A stretch of DNA of 35,609 nt from Oscillospiraceae bacterium Zagget6 (lineage in GTDB: Bacteria; Bacillota; Clostridia; Oscillospirales; Oscillospiraceae). The notes under the pieces are model-generated. The model was not told where the DNA came from, did no database searches, and worked only from the letters and a program-made list of their open reading frames with translations. Positions within the stretch are counted from its first letter, which is position 1. Each line of letters opens with the position of its first letter. A program made the translations under genes and the position numbers. Where the stretch lies: assembly GCA_001941075.1 (NCBI GenBank), contig MSHH01000008.1, positions 1 to 35,609 of the forward strand, read 5' to 3'. This document shows, piece by piece, positions 17,551-25,926 of this stretch.

Positions 17551-18476
17551 ACTTGCTTCACCGTCCTCATCAGATTGTTGAAAAACAGGTCCTTGACCAG
17601 GGACTCCGGGTAGTTGTGCCGCAGCAGCGTCTCGTAGAAGTCCGCCCAGCTCCACACGCCGGTATAGCCCTGGGGCAGTCGGTCACAGCCGTCCCAGTCG
17701 CCGCCCAGAGCCACGTTCTTCTCCCCGCCCAGGGAGAGGAAGTGTTCCAGGTGGGCCAGCAGGGTGTCGCCAGTGACGACGCCATCGCCCAAAAAGGCAG
17801 CGTAGGCGTTCAGGCCCGCCACACCATGATTCTTCATTATGGCAGTAAATTGTTCGTCCGTCAAGTTCCTTGTATGAGAAAAGACGGCACGGCTGTTGGA
17901 ATGACTGGCCATGATGGGCTTTTTCGCCGTCTCCATCACGCCCCAGAAGCCGGGGTCAGAGAGATGGGACACATCCACCAGCATCCCCAGCTGCTGCATT
18001 TTCTGCACGTACTCCACCCCCAGCGAGGTCAGGCCCTGTTCAGGGTGGTCCATATGGCTACCGGAGAGGGCGTTGGCGTGGTTCCAGGTCAGGTTCACCG
18101 CCCGGACACCCTTGTCATAGGCGTCTTGCAGCCCCTCCAGAGAGCAGCCGATCAACTCCGCTCCCTCCACCGAGAGAAACGCCGCCACCTTGCCCTGGCT
18201 CATGGCGTCCTTGGCCTCCCGCGCGGTGCGGCAGTGCTGGATGCGGTCACGGTACGTTTTACACTCCTTCTGGAACGTCTTGAACTCCCGCTTGACCACC
18301 GATTTGGTCATGGGCAGGGCGGAATCCCAGAAGATGGCGAAGAACTGGGCCTGCTGGCCGAAGTCCCCCACCCGGTCCAAATCCCACTGACCGCTGTTGC
18401 CCGCCAGCCGCTCCATGGGCATCCGGGCCAGGCGGCTGATGGTGTCACAGTGGCCGTCAAAAACAGATAGCTTCAT
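17538..18476 (-). CDS. Membrane dipeptidase (peptidase M19 / renal dipeptidase family)
   Basis: Zinc dipeptidase of 312 residues with the amidohydrolase-like barrel of renal dipeptidase. Metal ligands are His9 and Asp11 in DGHCDT, a Glu in SVEGAELIG, and the histidines of VDVSHLSDPGFW and MASHSNSRAV. The Asp near GGDWDGCDRL is the late conserved site. Despite the family name there is no signal peptide or membrane segment, so it should be cytoplasmic. The ATG has a GGAGG site, 3 nt after yraN. It overlaps the start of thrC. Confidence 0.9.
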   Translation of the reverse strand: MKLSVFDGHCDTISRLARMPMERLAGNSGQWDLDRVGDFGQQAQFFAIFWDSALPMTKSVVKREFKTFQKECKTYRDRIQHCRTAREAKDAMSQGKVAAFLSVEGAELIGCSLEGLQDAYDKGVRAVNLTWNHANALSGSHMDHPEQGLTSLGVEYVQKMQQLGMLVDVSHLSDPGFWGVMETAKKPIMASHSNSRAVFSHTRNLTDEQFTAIMKNHGVAGLNAYAAFLGDGVVTGDTLLAHLEHFLSLGGEKNVALGGDWDGCDRLPQGYTGVWSWADFYETLLRHNYPESLVKDLFFNNLMRTVKQVCTM

Positions 18477-18479
18477 TTT

Positions 18480-18866
18480 TCAACCTCCACTTCCGTCGAA
18501 GGCGTTGGGATAATAGCAAATTTCCGGCTGAACCGTCTCCGTCCCCTGGGGTGCGTAGACCTCCGCCACGTCGAACCGGGGCTGACGGCGTTCTTCCGGG
18601 TGTTCCTGTAAGTACAGCTCCGCAGCCAACAACAGCTTTCGCTGCTTGGAAGCGCTCACCGCCTCCCGTATCTCCATATAAGAGCGGGAGCGGCGGGTCT
18701 TGACCTCTACGAAGTACAACTCGGTCTCTGTGGCAGCAATGATGTCGATTTCTCCGTAGTGGCAGCGCCAGTTGGCCGCCAGGATGGTCACGCCCTGGCG
18801 CTCCAGCGCCCGGCGCACTTGCCGCTCTCCCCACTGGCCCAGCCGGGCCGATACCCCGCCGGTCAC
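18480..18866 (-). CDS. yraN: YraN family (UPF0102) nuclease-fold protein
   Basis: 128 residues with the restriction-endonuclease-like motif of UPF0102: GQWGERQVRRALERQG at the N-terminus, the Glu-Ile-Asp of HYGEIDIIA, and FVEVKTRRS as the catalytic EVK. Such a site suggests DNA or RNA binding or cleavage, but the family has no settled function. It is regularly next to rnhB, as here. The start is GTG at 18866, overlapping the rnhB stop by 4 nt (GTGA); the ribosome binding site is weak and coupling to rnhB is likely. Confidence 0.9.
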   Translation of the reverse strand: MTGGVSARLGQWGERQVRRALERQGVTILAANWRCHYGEIDIIAATETELYFVEVKTRRSRSYMEIREAVSASKQRKLLLAAELYLQEHPEERRQPRFDVAEVYAPQGTETVQPEICYYPNAFDGSGG

Positions 18867-19480
18867 AGCTTTTTCAGGAAGGTCTTGCGGTGGATGGGAC
18901 AGGGGCCGTACTTCCGCAGCATCTCATAATGCAGCTTGGTGGGGTAGCCCTTGTGCCGCTGGAACTGGTATTCGGGGTACAGCTCCGCCATTTCCAGCAT
19001 GTAGTGGTCCCGGCTGACCTTCGCCAAAATGGACGCGGCAGCGATAGAAGCTGACAAGTTGTCTCCCTTTACAACCGTCCGGTTGGGGATTTGGATGCCG
19101 GGACTGCGGTTGCCGTCGATGAGGGCGAAGTCCGCCGCCGGGTCCAGCTGCTGAATGGCCCGGTCCATGGCCAGCATCCGGGCGTTGAGGATATTGATTT
19201 CGTCAATTTCCTGCTCCGTGGCCCAGGCCACTGCCCAGGCAATGGCCTGCTCTTTGATTTGCCCAAACAGCACTTCCCGGCGCTTTTCGGTCACTTTTTT
19301 GGAGTCATTGAGATACGGCAGGTCGTAATCCGGCGGCAAGATCACCGCCGCGCCGTAAACCGCCCCGGCCAGTGGGCCAGCCCCGGCCTCGTCCGCGCCA
19401 CAGACGACCTTCCACCCGGCGGCGTAGCATTCCCGCTCGATGCTCCAGCGGTCAATTTGCTCCGTTTCCTGCTTTTTCAT
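18863..19480 (-). CDS. rnhB: Ribonuclease HII
   Basis: Cuts RNA in RNA-DNA hybrids and at single ribonucleotides in DNA. 205 residues, normal length. The catalytic acids are Asp30 and Glu31 in CGADEAGAGPLAGAVYGAAVILP, and further acidic sites are in ARMLAMDRAIQQL and ALIDGNRSP. The ASILAKVSRDHYM segment and the HKGYPTKLHYEML tail are typical. The ATG at 19480 overlaps the rbgA stop by 4 nt (ATGA). Confidence 0.95.
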   Translation of the reverse strand: MKKQETEQIDRWSIERECYAAGWKVVCGADEAGAGPLAGAVYGAAVILPPDYDLPYLNDSKKVTEKRREVLFGQIKEQAIAWAVAWATEQEIDEINILNARMLAMDRAIQQLDPAADFALIDGNRSPGIQIPNRTVVKGDNLSASIAAASILAKVSRDHYMLEMAELYPEYQFQRHKGYPTKLHYEMLRKYGPCPIHRKTFLKKL

Positions 19481-20436
19481 CTGCTGTTCTCCCCTGCCGT
19501 GGGCGGCGTTTCCAGTGTAAAGCGTCCCAGCTTGCCGGAGCGATATTCCTCCAACAGCACCCGGCTCATCCGCTCGGTGTCCACCTCACCGCCGGAAATC
19601 AGGAATCCCCGGTTCCGCCCGGCCTGTTCCACCAGCGCCCAGCTGTCGAAGTCCGGCGGGATGTCCAGCTTATAGCGGGCGGACACCGCCTCCGGGTAAC
19701 GGCTGGCCAGCAGCTTCATCAGGTGGTTCGCCAGAGTCTCTACATCTAATATGGTATCCTTCACCGCGCCGGTAAAGGCCAGGTACATCCCCACGGTGGG
19801 GTCCTCGAACTTGGGCCAGAGGATACCCGGCGTGTCCAGCAGGTCCAGCCCCTCGTCTACGTTCACCCACTGCTTGCCCCGGGTGACGCCGGGGCGGTTC
19901 TGGGCGATGGCGGATTTCCGGTTGGCGACCTTATTGATAAAGGTGGACTTGCCCACGTTGGGGACGCCCACCACCATCACCCGCACCGGGCGACCCAACA
20001 GACCCTTCTCCCGCCAGCGTTCGATTTGGTCCTTCAAAATCGCCTTGACCACCGGGGAGAACTGCTTCACCCCCGCGCCGGTCTTGCAGTCCGTCTGGAG
20101 GACGGACATCCCCCGGCTACGGAAATACTCCGCCCAGCGCTGGTTCATGGCGGGGTCGGCCTGGTCCGCCCGGTTCAGCAAAATCAGCCGGGGCTTGCCC
20201 TCCACCAGTCCGTCCAGGTCCGGGTTGCGGCTGGCCAGGGGGATGCGGGCGTCGATGATCTCCACCACCAAATCCACCAGCTTCAAATTCTCCTGGATCA
20301 TCCGGCGGGTCTTGGCCATGTGGCCGGGGTACCACTGGATGGTCATGGCGTCCTGGTCCTGGGGAACGTTCTTTTTTGCGGGGCGGGCCTTGCGGGGGTT
20401 GTTGTTCGCGCCGCCCCGGTTCTGTCGCTTCTTCAT
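19477..20436 (-). CDS. rbgA: Ribosome biogenesis GTPase RbgA/YlqF
   Basis: A circularly permuted GTPase needed for 50S assembly. The G motifs come in permuted order: G4 NRADQAD first, then G1 GVPNVGKSTF, then G3 DTPGILWPK. The signature IQWYPGHMAKTRR and IDARIPLASRNP are present. With ATG 20436 the protein is 319 residues, including a 30-residue basic N-terminal extension (MKKRQNRGG...). A start at 20346 (MTIQWYPGHM) has a CAGGAC site and matches the usual N-terminus, so the start is uncertain. The ANTAR-like C-terminal helical domain follows the G domain. In many Firmicutes lepB lies between rplS and rbgA; it is absent here. Confidence 0.93.
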   Translation of the reverse strand: MKKRQNRGGANNNPRKARPAKKNVPQDQDAMTIQWYPGHMAKTRRMIQENLKLVDLVVEIIDARIPLASRNPDLDGLVEGKPRLILLNRADQADPAMNQRWAEYFRSRGMSVLQTDCKTGAGVKQFSPVVKAILKDQIERWREKGLLGRPVRVMVVGVPNVGKSTFINKVANRKSAIAQNRPGVTRGKQWVNVDEGLDLLDTPGILWPKFEDPTVGMYLAFTGAVKDTILDVETLANHLMKLLASRYPEAVSARYKLDIPPDFDSWALVEQAGRNRGFLISGGEVDTERMSRVLLEEYRSGKLGRFTLETPPTAGENSR

Positions 20437-20466
20437 AGTGTCATCGTATCCTATTATCCCCTGTGC

Positions 20467-20496
20467 AAAAAAGGAGCGGTTGCCCGCTCCTTTTTT
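20467..20496. terminator. Terminator between rplS and rbgA
   Basis: GGAGCGG/CCGCTCC is a 7-bp stem with A6 on the left and T6 on the right, so it can act on both strands. It lies 13 nt after the rplS stop. Read-through must still reach rbgA unless that gene has its own promoter, as the next genes are tightly coupled. Confidence 0.85.
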
Positions 20497-20509
20497 CTGC
20501 TCCAGGAAA

Positions 20510-20851
20510 TTACAGTTTCTCCTTGACCTTGGCGGCCTTGCCCACCCGGTCGCGCAGATAGTACAGCTTGGCCCGGCGGACCTTACCGCGGCGGACAGTC
20601 TCCACCTTGACGACGTTGGGGGAGTGAACGGGGAAGACCTTCTCCACGCCCACGCCGTAAGAGATGCGGCGGACGGTAAAGGTCTCGGCCACGCCGCCGT
20701 GCTTCTTGGCGATGACGGTGCCCTCAAAGACCTGGATACGCTCTTTTGCGCCTTCCTTGATCTTGACATGGACGCGAACCGTGGAGCCGATCTCGATCTT
20801 CGGCACATCGGTCTTCATGTTCTGCGCATTCAGCGTTTCAACGAGATTCAT
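20510..20851 (-). CDS. rplS: 50S ribosomal protein L19
   Basis: 113 residues, the normal size of L19, which sits at the subunit interface. [31 protein letters not shown] and [26 protein letters not shown] are the family's signature regions. The frame is open 16 codons upstream, but the ATG at 20851 follows an AGGAGG site and gives the conserved start. It has a strong promoter about 100 nt upstream. Confidence 0.97.
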   Translation of the reverse strand: MNLVETLNAQNMKTDVPKIEIGSTVRVHVKIKEGAKERIQVFEGTVIAKKHGGVAETFTVRRISYGVGVEKVFPVHSPNVVKVETVRRGKVRRAKLYYLRDRVGKAAKVKEKL

Positions 20852-20953
20852 GGTTTGTTTCCTCCTGTGATTATAGGTGTTCATGCCCGCTGGAATCATG
20901 TTCCGCCCTACCTGGGGCTGTGGCAGAGGACCACCCTTTGTTCAGACCGGTAC

Positions 20954-20982
20954 ACTATATCACACCTGCGATGGAATTGCAA
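20954..20982 (-). promoter_or_regulatory. Sigma-A promoter of rplS
   Basis: On the - strand TTGCAA (plus-strand 20977-20982) and TATAGT (20954-20959) are separated by exactly 17 nt. The expected start leaves a leader of about 95 nt before the L19 ATG, long enough for an autoregulatory ribosomal-protein leader, although I cannot assign a known L19 leader structure. Confidence 0.75.
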
Positions 20983-21049
20983 GCGTTTTTTGCTTTTTTG
21001 TTCTGATTTTCCCTGGACGGGCATAGGTCAGGGACAGGAGGCGATTGCA

Positions 21050-21481
21050 ATGGCGATGACCTATGGGACAAAGAACCGCCCGCCCCGGCGGGAGCGAAAC
21101 CGGCGGCGCTCTCCCACCGGGCTGGGCGCGCTGGCTCAGCTGCTGGCAGCGGTGGGGTTGTTTCTGGTCTGCTTTGTGGGCAAGACCCAGTTTCCCCAGC
21201 AGACAGCGGTGTATCAGCAATATCTGACGGCGGCGCTGACCGGCACCACCGACTTCCAAGCCGCCTTTTCCGCTCTGGGGGAGGAACTGGCCCAGGGCGG
21301 CGACCCGCTGGAGGCGGTGGGCGACTGGTGCGTGGCGGTGTTCGCCCCGGCGGAGACGGCGGTGGACGAGACCCTTCCCGCAGCGGCAAACGTCCTCTTA
21401 TCAGAGGAGGTACAGTTTTTCCTGACCTGGGACGGGGACGCGGCGGCCCTCTGCGCCCACCTGCTCCCCATCGAAGAATGA
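21050..21481 (+). CDS. SpoIVFA-like membrane protein (putative)
   Basis: 143 residues starting at ATG 21050 with a GACAGGAGG site. The N-terminus is strongly basic (about residues 7-24 are rich in Arg), followed by one hydrophobic segment (ALAQLLAAVGLFLVCFVG, about 30-47), giving a cytoplasmic N-terminus and one membrane helix. The rest is acidic and alanine-rich with no clear domain. It overlaps the SpoIVFB-like protease by 4 nt (ATGA), the position held by spoIVFA in Bacillus, whose product anchors and inhibits SpoIVFB. The M23-like C-terminal domain of Bacillus SpoIVFA is not seen. The role is inferred from context and layout, not from clear similarity. Confidence 0.5.
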   Translation: MAMTYGTKNRPPRRERNRRRSPTGLGALAQLLAAVGLFLVCFVGKTQFPQQTAVYQQYLTAALTGTTDFQAAFSALGEELAQGGDPLEAVGDWCVAVFAPAETAVDETLPAAANVLLSEEVQFFLTWDGDAAALCAHLLPIEE

Positions 21482-22080
21482 CTGTGCGTTTTGACCGCCG
21501 GGGGCTGACCGCTGGGCGGGTGACGCTGACGGCGGATTTTCTCTTTTTGCTGGTGCTGCTGCTCTATACGGGGATTGGGCCGGTGCTGGGCTGCTGCGGC
21601 GTGGCCGCCGCCCTCCACGAGATGGGCCACGTCCTCTGCTGCCGGGCGCTGGGCGTCCCCGTCCGCCGCCTGCGGCTGTCGCTGGTGGGAGCTGAACTGG
21701 ACCTGGGCGGGCGCTGCCGCAGCGGAGCGGAGGAATCTCTGGTGGCGCTGGCGGGGCCACTGGTCAACTTACTCACGGCGGCTTTCGCACTGGCCCCTCC
21801 CCTGCCCGGCCAGCTGCGCTATCTCTTCGCCGGGGCCAGCCTGATGCTGGCCCTGTTCAACCTGCTCCCCGTCCTCCCGCTGGACGGCAGCCGCGTCCTC
21901 CACGGAGCGCTGAGCGCTCTCTGCCCTCTGGACCGGGCGGACAACGTGACAACGGCCATTTCCCGGCTGCTGAAGCTGGTGCTGCTGCCGCCGGGCGTCT
22001 GGTGCGCGGCTCTGGGGAACCCCTCGTTGCTGGTGGTGGCGGTGTGGCTGATTCTTTCCGAACAGGAAAGGAACGTCTAG
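21478..22080 (+). CDS. spoIVFB: SpoIVFB-like site-2 protease (M50)
   Basis: Intramembrane zinc metalloprotease that in Bacillus cleaves pro-sigma-K during sporulation. 200 residues. The zinc motif HEMGH (about residue 47) lies in the second hydrophobic segment, and the third ligand Asp is in FNLLPVLPLDGSRVLHG (about 130-145). Several other hydrophobic stretches fit the usual six-segment layout. No PDZ or CBS domain, as in the short SpoIVFB type. It overlaps the SpoIVFA-like gene at ATGA. The frame runs 50 codons upstream but that part is the previous gene in another frame. Confidence 0.85.
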   Translation: MTVRFDRRGLTAGRVTLTADFLFLLVLLLYTGIGPVLGCCGVAAALHEMGHVLCCRALGVPVRRLRLSLVGAELDLGGRCRSGAEESLVALAGPLVNLLTAAFALAPPLPGQLRYLFAGASLMLALFNLLPVLPLDGSRVLHGALSALCPLDRADNVTTAISRLLKLVLLPPGVWCAALGNPSLLVVAVWLILSEQERNV

Positions 22081-22174
22081 CACTTGTTTTTTTCCGTACA
22101 ATCGGGTAAAATGGTCAAGACTACACCGGGCCGGGAGAATATTCCCCACACGGCCCCAAAAGGCAGGTACCGAT

Positions 22175-24019
22175 ATGGACCCCAAACTGGAACGCATTTT
22201 GCTCCGGGTGCAAAAACCCGCCCGCTATACCGGCGGAGAATACAACGAGATCATCAAGGACAAGGCGGAGGTGGACACCCGCTTTGCCTTCTGTTTCCCC
22301 GACACCTACGAAATCGGCATGTCAAACCTGGGACTGCGCATCCTCTACGGCGTCATCAACGAGATGAAGGGCGTCTGGTGCGAACGGTGCTTCGCCCCCT
22401 GGGGGGACATGGAGGACGAGCTGCGCAAGGCAAACCTCCCCCTCTACGCGCTGGAGAGCGGCGACCCCCTCTCCGAGTTTGACATGGTGGGCTTCTCTCT
22501 GGGCTACGAAATGGCCTACACCAACGTGCTGAATATGCTGGACCTGGGCGGCATCCCCCTCCACAGCGACCAGCGGGGCGAGGACGACCCCATCGTGGTG
22601 GCAGGCGGCACCTGCGCTTACAACGGGGAACCTCTGGCCGACTTCATCGACCTGTTCATCCTGGGCGAGGGCGAGGAGGTCAACTGCGAACTCATTGAAC
22701 TGTACCGCCAGGTCAAACGGGAGGGCGGCAATCGCCTGGCCTTCCTGGAGCGGGCGGCACAGATTCAGGGCATTTACGTCCCCGCTTTCTATGACGTGAC
22801 TTACAACGCCGACGGCACCATCCACACCATCACCCCCACCCACGGTGCGCCGCCTCTGGTGACAAAACGCATCGTCCGGGACATGGACAAGTCCTATTAC
22901 CCCACCCACACCATTGTCCCTTCCACGGAGATCGTCCATGACCGGGTGATGCTGGAGGTGTTCCGGGGCTGCATCCGGGGCTGCCGGTTTTGTCAGGCGG
23001 GGTACTGCTACCGCCCTGTCCGGCCCAAGAGCGTGAAAACATTGGTGGAACAGGGTATTGAGTCCTGCAAGGACTCCGGCTATCAGGAGGTAACGCTTTC
23101 CAGCCTGTCCTCCAGCGACTACCGGGGGCTGGAGGCAGTCTGCGACGGCCTGCTGGACTACTGTGAACCCCGGAACATCAACCTGAACCTGCCCTCCCTC
23201 CGGGCGGACGGCTTTTCCATGTCACTGATGCAGCGGCTCCAGCGCTCCCGCAAAAGCTCCATCACTTTCGCGCCGGAGGCGGGCACCCAGCGGCTCCGGG
23301 ACGCCATCAACAAAAACGTCACCGAGGAGGACCTGTTGAAGTCCTGCCAGACGGTGTTCGAGGGCGGGTGCAGCGCGGTCAAACTCTACTTTATGCTGGG
23401 CCTCCCAACCGAGACGGACGAGGACGTGTTGGGCATCGCGGACCTGGCCCAAAAGGTTTACTGGACCTGGCGGAACCACGCCGCCAGCCGCGCTCGTGGT
23501 GTGCGCATCACCATTTCGACTTCCTTCTTCGTCCCCAAGCCCTTCACCCCCTTCCAGTGGGAGGAGCAAATTTCCATGGAAGAGTACCAGCGCCGGGTGG
23601 ACCTGCTGCGGGGAGCTATCCACAACAAGTCCATTCAATACAACTGGCACGAGACCGATACCAGCTATATCGAGGCGGTGCTGGCGCGAGGCGACCGGCG
23701 GTTGGGTCGTGCGCTGGAGGAGGTCTGGCGCACCGGCGGCAAGATGGATTCCTGGAGCGATTACTTCTCCTTCCAGCGGTGGATGGACGCCTTCGCCGCC
23801 ACCGGCACCGACCCGGACTTTTACGCCCGGCGGGAGCGCACCCGCTGCGAGGTACTGCCTTGGTCTATGATCGACGTGGGCGTGCGGCCCGACTACCTGT
23901 GGCAGGAGCGGGAGCAGGCGTATAAGTCCGTCATCACCCCGGACTGCCGGGTAAAGTGTATGGGCTGCGGCGCGGCAAAGCTGATCCCCGGCGGGGTCTG
24001 CGATGAGGACAGGAGGTAA
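22175..24019 (+). CDS. TIGR03960 family B12-binding/radical SAM protein
   Basis: 614 residues. The N-terminal part is a B12-binding-like fold (FAFCFPDTYEIGMSNLGLRILYG, then GFSLGYEMAYTNVLNMLDLGGIPL). The radical SAM core has the CxxxCxxC cluster motif in FRGCIRGCRFCQAGYCYRP near residue 268. Later SITFAPEAGTQRLRDAINKNV is the SAM-contacting region, and the C-terminus has a KCMGCGAAK cysteine motif. This is the partner of the DUF2344 protein two positions on, a pair usually found before ribosomal protein L21 genes and RNase G. Its reaction is not established; tRNA or ribosomal modification is often proposed. The start has an AGGCAGG site. Confidence 0.87.
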   Translation: MDPKLERILLRVQKPARYTGGEYNEIIKDKAEVDTRFAFCFPDTYEIGMSNLGLRILYGVINEMKGVWCERCFAPWGDMEDELRKANLPLYALESGDPLSEFDMVGFSLGYEMAYTNVLNMLDLGGIPLHSDQRGEDDPIVVAGGTCAYNGEPLADFIDLFILGEGEEVNCELIELYRQVKREGGNRLAFLERAAQIQGIYVPAFYDVTYNADGTIHTITPTHGAPPLVTKRIVRDMDKSYYPTHTIVPSTEIVHDRVMLEVFRGCIRGCRFCQAGYCYRPVRPKSVKTLVEQGIESCKDSGYQEVTLSSLSSSDYRGLEAVCDGLLDYCEPRNINLNLPSLRADGFSMSLMQRLQRSRKSSITFAPEAGTQRLRDAINKNVTEEDLLKSCQTVFEGGCSAVKLYFMLGLPTETDEDVLGIADLAQKVYWTWRNHAASRARGVRITISTSFFVPKPFTPFQWEEQISMEEYQRRVDLLRGAIHNKSIQYNWHETDTSYIEAVLARGDRRLGRALEEVWRTGGKMDSWSDYFSFQRWMDAFAATGTDPDFYARRERTRCEVLPWSMIDVGVRPDYLWQEREQAYKSVITPDCRVKCMGCGAAKLIPGGVCDEDRR

Positions 24020-24023
24020 GACT

Positions 24024-24165
24024 GAGCTGTTAGCCATTAGCTGTTAGCTGTTAGTCAGGAACTGCCAGTCGAAAGCGAACAGCTAAAAAGGAAGCTGAGA
24101 GCCAAACAAGCGCTTCTACAGCGCTATCAGTGATAAATTAGCACCACAAAGCGAAAAGCTAAAAC
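24024..24165 (+). repeat. Interspersed repeat copy B
   Basis: Fills the gap between the radical SAM gene and its DUF2344 partner. Bases 24030-24059 are identical to 3787-3816 (TTAGNNN heptads then GTCAGG), followed by about 40 bases of lower but clear similarity (ACTGCCAGTC-AAAGC ... CTAAAAAGGAAGCTGA). The right arm is degenerate compared with copy A: only one clear inverted heptad, aagctaa near 24156, is left. A small AGCGC/GCGCT stem lies near 24109. The two copies are about 20 kb apart and between genes of different pathways. Confidence 0.7.
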
Positions 24166-24177
24166 GGAGGTATCCCC

Positions 24178-24852
24178 ATGGCAATGCACAAAAACAGGCT
24201 GCTCTTTACCAAGAGCGGGCGGGCCTGCTACATCTCCCACCTGGACCTGATGGCCACCTTCCAGCGGGCGTTTCTCCGCTCCGGGGTGGAAATTTGGCAG
24301 ACCGAGGGCTTCAACCGCCATGTGTTCGTCTCCATCGCCCTGCCCCTGAGCCTGGGGTACTCCAGCGACTGCGAGATTCTGGAGTTCAACCTGGAGTCCC
24401 CCTTCTCCTTCGACGAGGTGGTGGAGCGCCTGAACCGCGCTCTGCCCGAAGGAATCCACGTCCGGGAGTGCTACGAGGCGAAGATCCCCTGCAAAAAAAT
24501 CGTGGACCTGGACTGGACGGTGACGCTGGAGTACGATGACGGCGTACCCACCGCAGCTCCCGCCGCCCTGCGGGAACTGCTGGGCCGGGAGAGCTGCGTC
24601 ATTCAGAAGAAGTCCAAAAAGGCCAAAAAAGGCTACACGGAGCTGGACATCATCCCCATGGTGAAAAGCTGGTCCCTGGAGGAACAGCCGGACAAGCTGA
24701 TTTTCTCCGCTCGCCTGGCCGCCCAGAATCCGGGGCTGAACCCCGCTCTCATCATCGACACCCTGGCGGCGGAAACGCCAGCGGCCAAACCGGACTTCGT
24801 GCGGTGCCACCGAAACGAGGTCTACGGCGAAGGCGGCGTGGTGTTCCGTTGA
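24178..24852 (+). CDS. TIGR03936 / DUF2344 family protein
   Basis: 224 residues. The start NRLLFTKSGRACYISHLDLMATFQRAFLRSGVEIWQTEGFNRHVFVSIALPLSLGYSSDCEIL is the DUF2344 signature, with a conserved His-Leu-Asp (SHLDLM) and a sulfur-poor globular fold. It works with the preceding TIGR03960 radical SAM protein; in some Clostridia the two are fused. The ATG at 24178 follows a CGGAGG site; a second ATG two codons later is possible. Function unknown. RNase G and rplU, which follow in many Clostridia, are not here. Confidence 0.87.
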   Translation: MAMHKNRLLFTKSGRACYISHLDLMATFQRAFLRSGVEIWQTEGFNRHVFVSIALPLSLGYSSDCEILEFNLESPFSFDEVVERLNRALPEGIHVRECYEAKIPCKKIVDLDWTVTLEYDDGVPTAAPAALRELLGRESCVIQKKSKKAKKGYTELDIIPMVKSWSLEEQPDKLIFSARLAAQNPGLNPALIIDTLAAETPAAKPDFVRCHRNEVYGEGGVVFR

Positions 24853-25177
24853 ACCATCTTCCCTACCCCCTGCGGCGCGGTTTCCCGGAGCCTGACCGGG
24901 ACGGCGTCACAGGGGTTCTTTGTGCGCTTTTGTAGCCCCCAGAATTTGTTATCCTTTTCCCGTAGAAAACCATCCTATTTCTGTTCAAATTTACTCTTGT
25001 TTGCGGCGTATCTCCTGTGCTATACTGCTTTCGATTATAGGTGGAAATCACCTTATCATTGCGGCATACAGAACACAAAACAGGTCATAGTGCCTGTCAG
25101 AACTGCGTACCGTCATTTGATAAACACGCGCAAACAGCCAACCACTGTGGGACCTTCGCAACATATGAGGTGGTTTT
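24853..25177 (+). promoter_or_regulatory. 325-nt gap with promoter of the two-component system
   Basis: Contains a small stem CCCGG/CCGGG at 24884-24900 without a T run, then an AT-rich stretch. TTGTTT (24997-25002) and TATACT (25021-25026) are separated by 18 nt and make a reasonable promoter, about 145 nt before the response regulator ATG. No clear LytTR 9-mer pair was seen here, so autoregulation is not supported. No ORF of note. Confidence 0.55.
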
Positions 25178-25924
25178 ATGCATTTCGTCATCGTAGAGGA
25201 TATAGAGGCAGACAGGAAGCATCTGATGGATCTCATCAAGAGCGACTGCGCCGCCCACGACGAGCCTGCGGAATTCTCTGTTTACTCCAGCGCGGAGGAT
25301 TTTCTGGCGGACTTCCGCCGGGGGTTTTGCAGCGCTGTTTTTCTGGACATCATGCTGGGCAAGGGCATGACCGGCATTGACGTGGCCTGGAAGATTCGGG
25401 AAAAGGACGAATACCTGCCCATTGTTTTTACCACCACGGAAAAGGGCTTTGCCCTGGACAGCTACGGCATCCACGCCCTGGATTTCCTGGTCAAACCCAT
25501 TCAGCCGGAGGCCATTCCCTGGTGCATGGCGCGGCTGCGGGAGGCGGCGGCTTCCCCGGAATACCTGGACGTCAAGGGAAAAGACACGGACGGAAGAGCG
25601 CTGCGCACCCGAAGCGTTTTGCTGGAGGAGCTGATCGACATCGAGGCCGTCCCACGGGGCTGTGTGCTTCACACTGCGTCTGGAGACGTGTTCACGGCGC
25701 AGAAGCACGGAGAACTGATGGATCTGCTGCCAAAGACCGGGCGCTTTTATGAGTATGCCCGCGGGATGTCTGTCAACTTCTCCTTCGTCGTCTCCATCAG
25801 CTCCAAAGGAGACATCTATTTGAAGGACGGACGCCGCCTTTTTTGCAGCAGGCGGAAAACAAAGGACACCATCGAGGCATACCAGCGGTTTCAGTTTGTG
25901 CAGCTGCGCACAAAGGGGGTTTGA
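25178..25924 (+). CDS. LytTR-type response regulator
   Basis: 248 residues: a receiver domain (1-125) with acidic residues Glu7 and Asp8, phosphoacceptor Asp57 in FLDIML, and Lys106 in FLVKPI, then a C-terminal domain (about 140-245) of the LytTR DNA-binding type, with ELIDIEAVPRGCVLHTASGD, the FYEYARGMSVNFSFVVSIS stretch and GDIYLKDGRRLFCSRRKT. This is the AgrA/ComE class, which binds tandem 9-bp repeats. The kinase follows with 2 nt between stop and start. No AgrB or AgrD-like gene lies next to it. The start has a GAGGTGG site. Likely target: the promoter at 27397-27425. Confidence 0.9.
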   Translation: MHFVIVEDIEADRKHLMDLIKSDCAAHDEPAEFSVYSSAEDFLADFRRGFCSAVFLDIMLGKGMTGIDVAWKIREKDEYLPIVFTTTEKGFALDSYGIHALDFLVKPIQPEAIPWCMARLREAAASPEYLDVKGKDTDGRALRTRSVLLEELIDIEAVPRGCVLHTASGDVFTAQKHGELMDLLPKTGRFYEYARGMSVNFSFVVSISSKGDIYLKDGRRLFCSRRKTKDTIEAYQRFQFVQLRTKGV

Positions 25925-25926
25925 AG

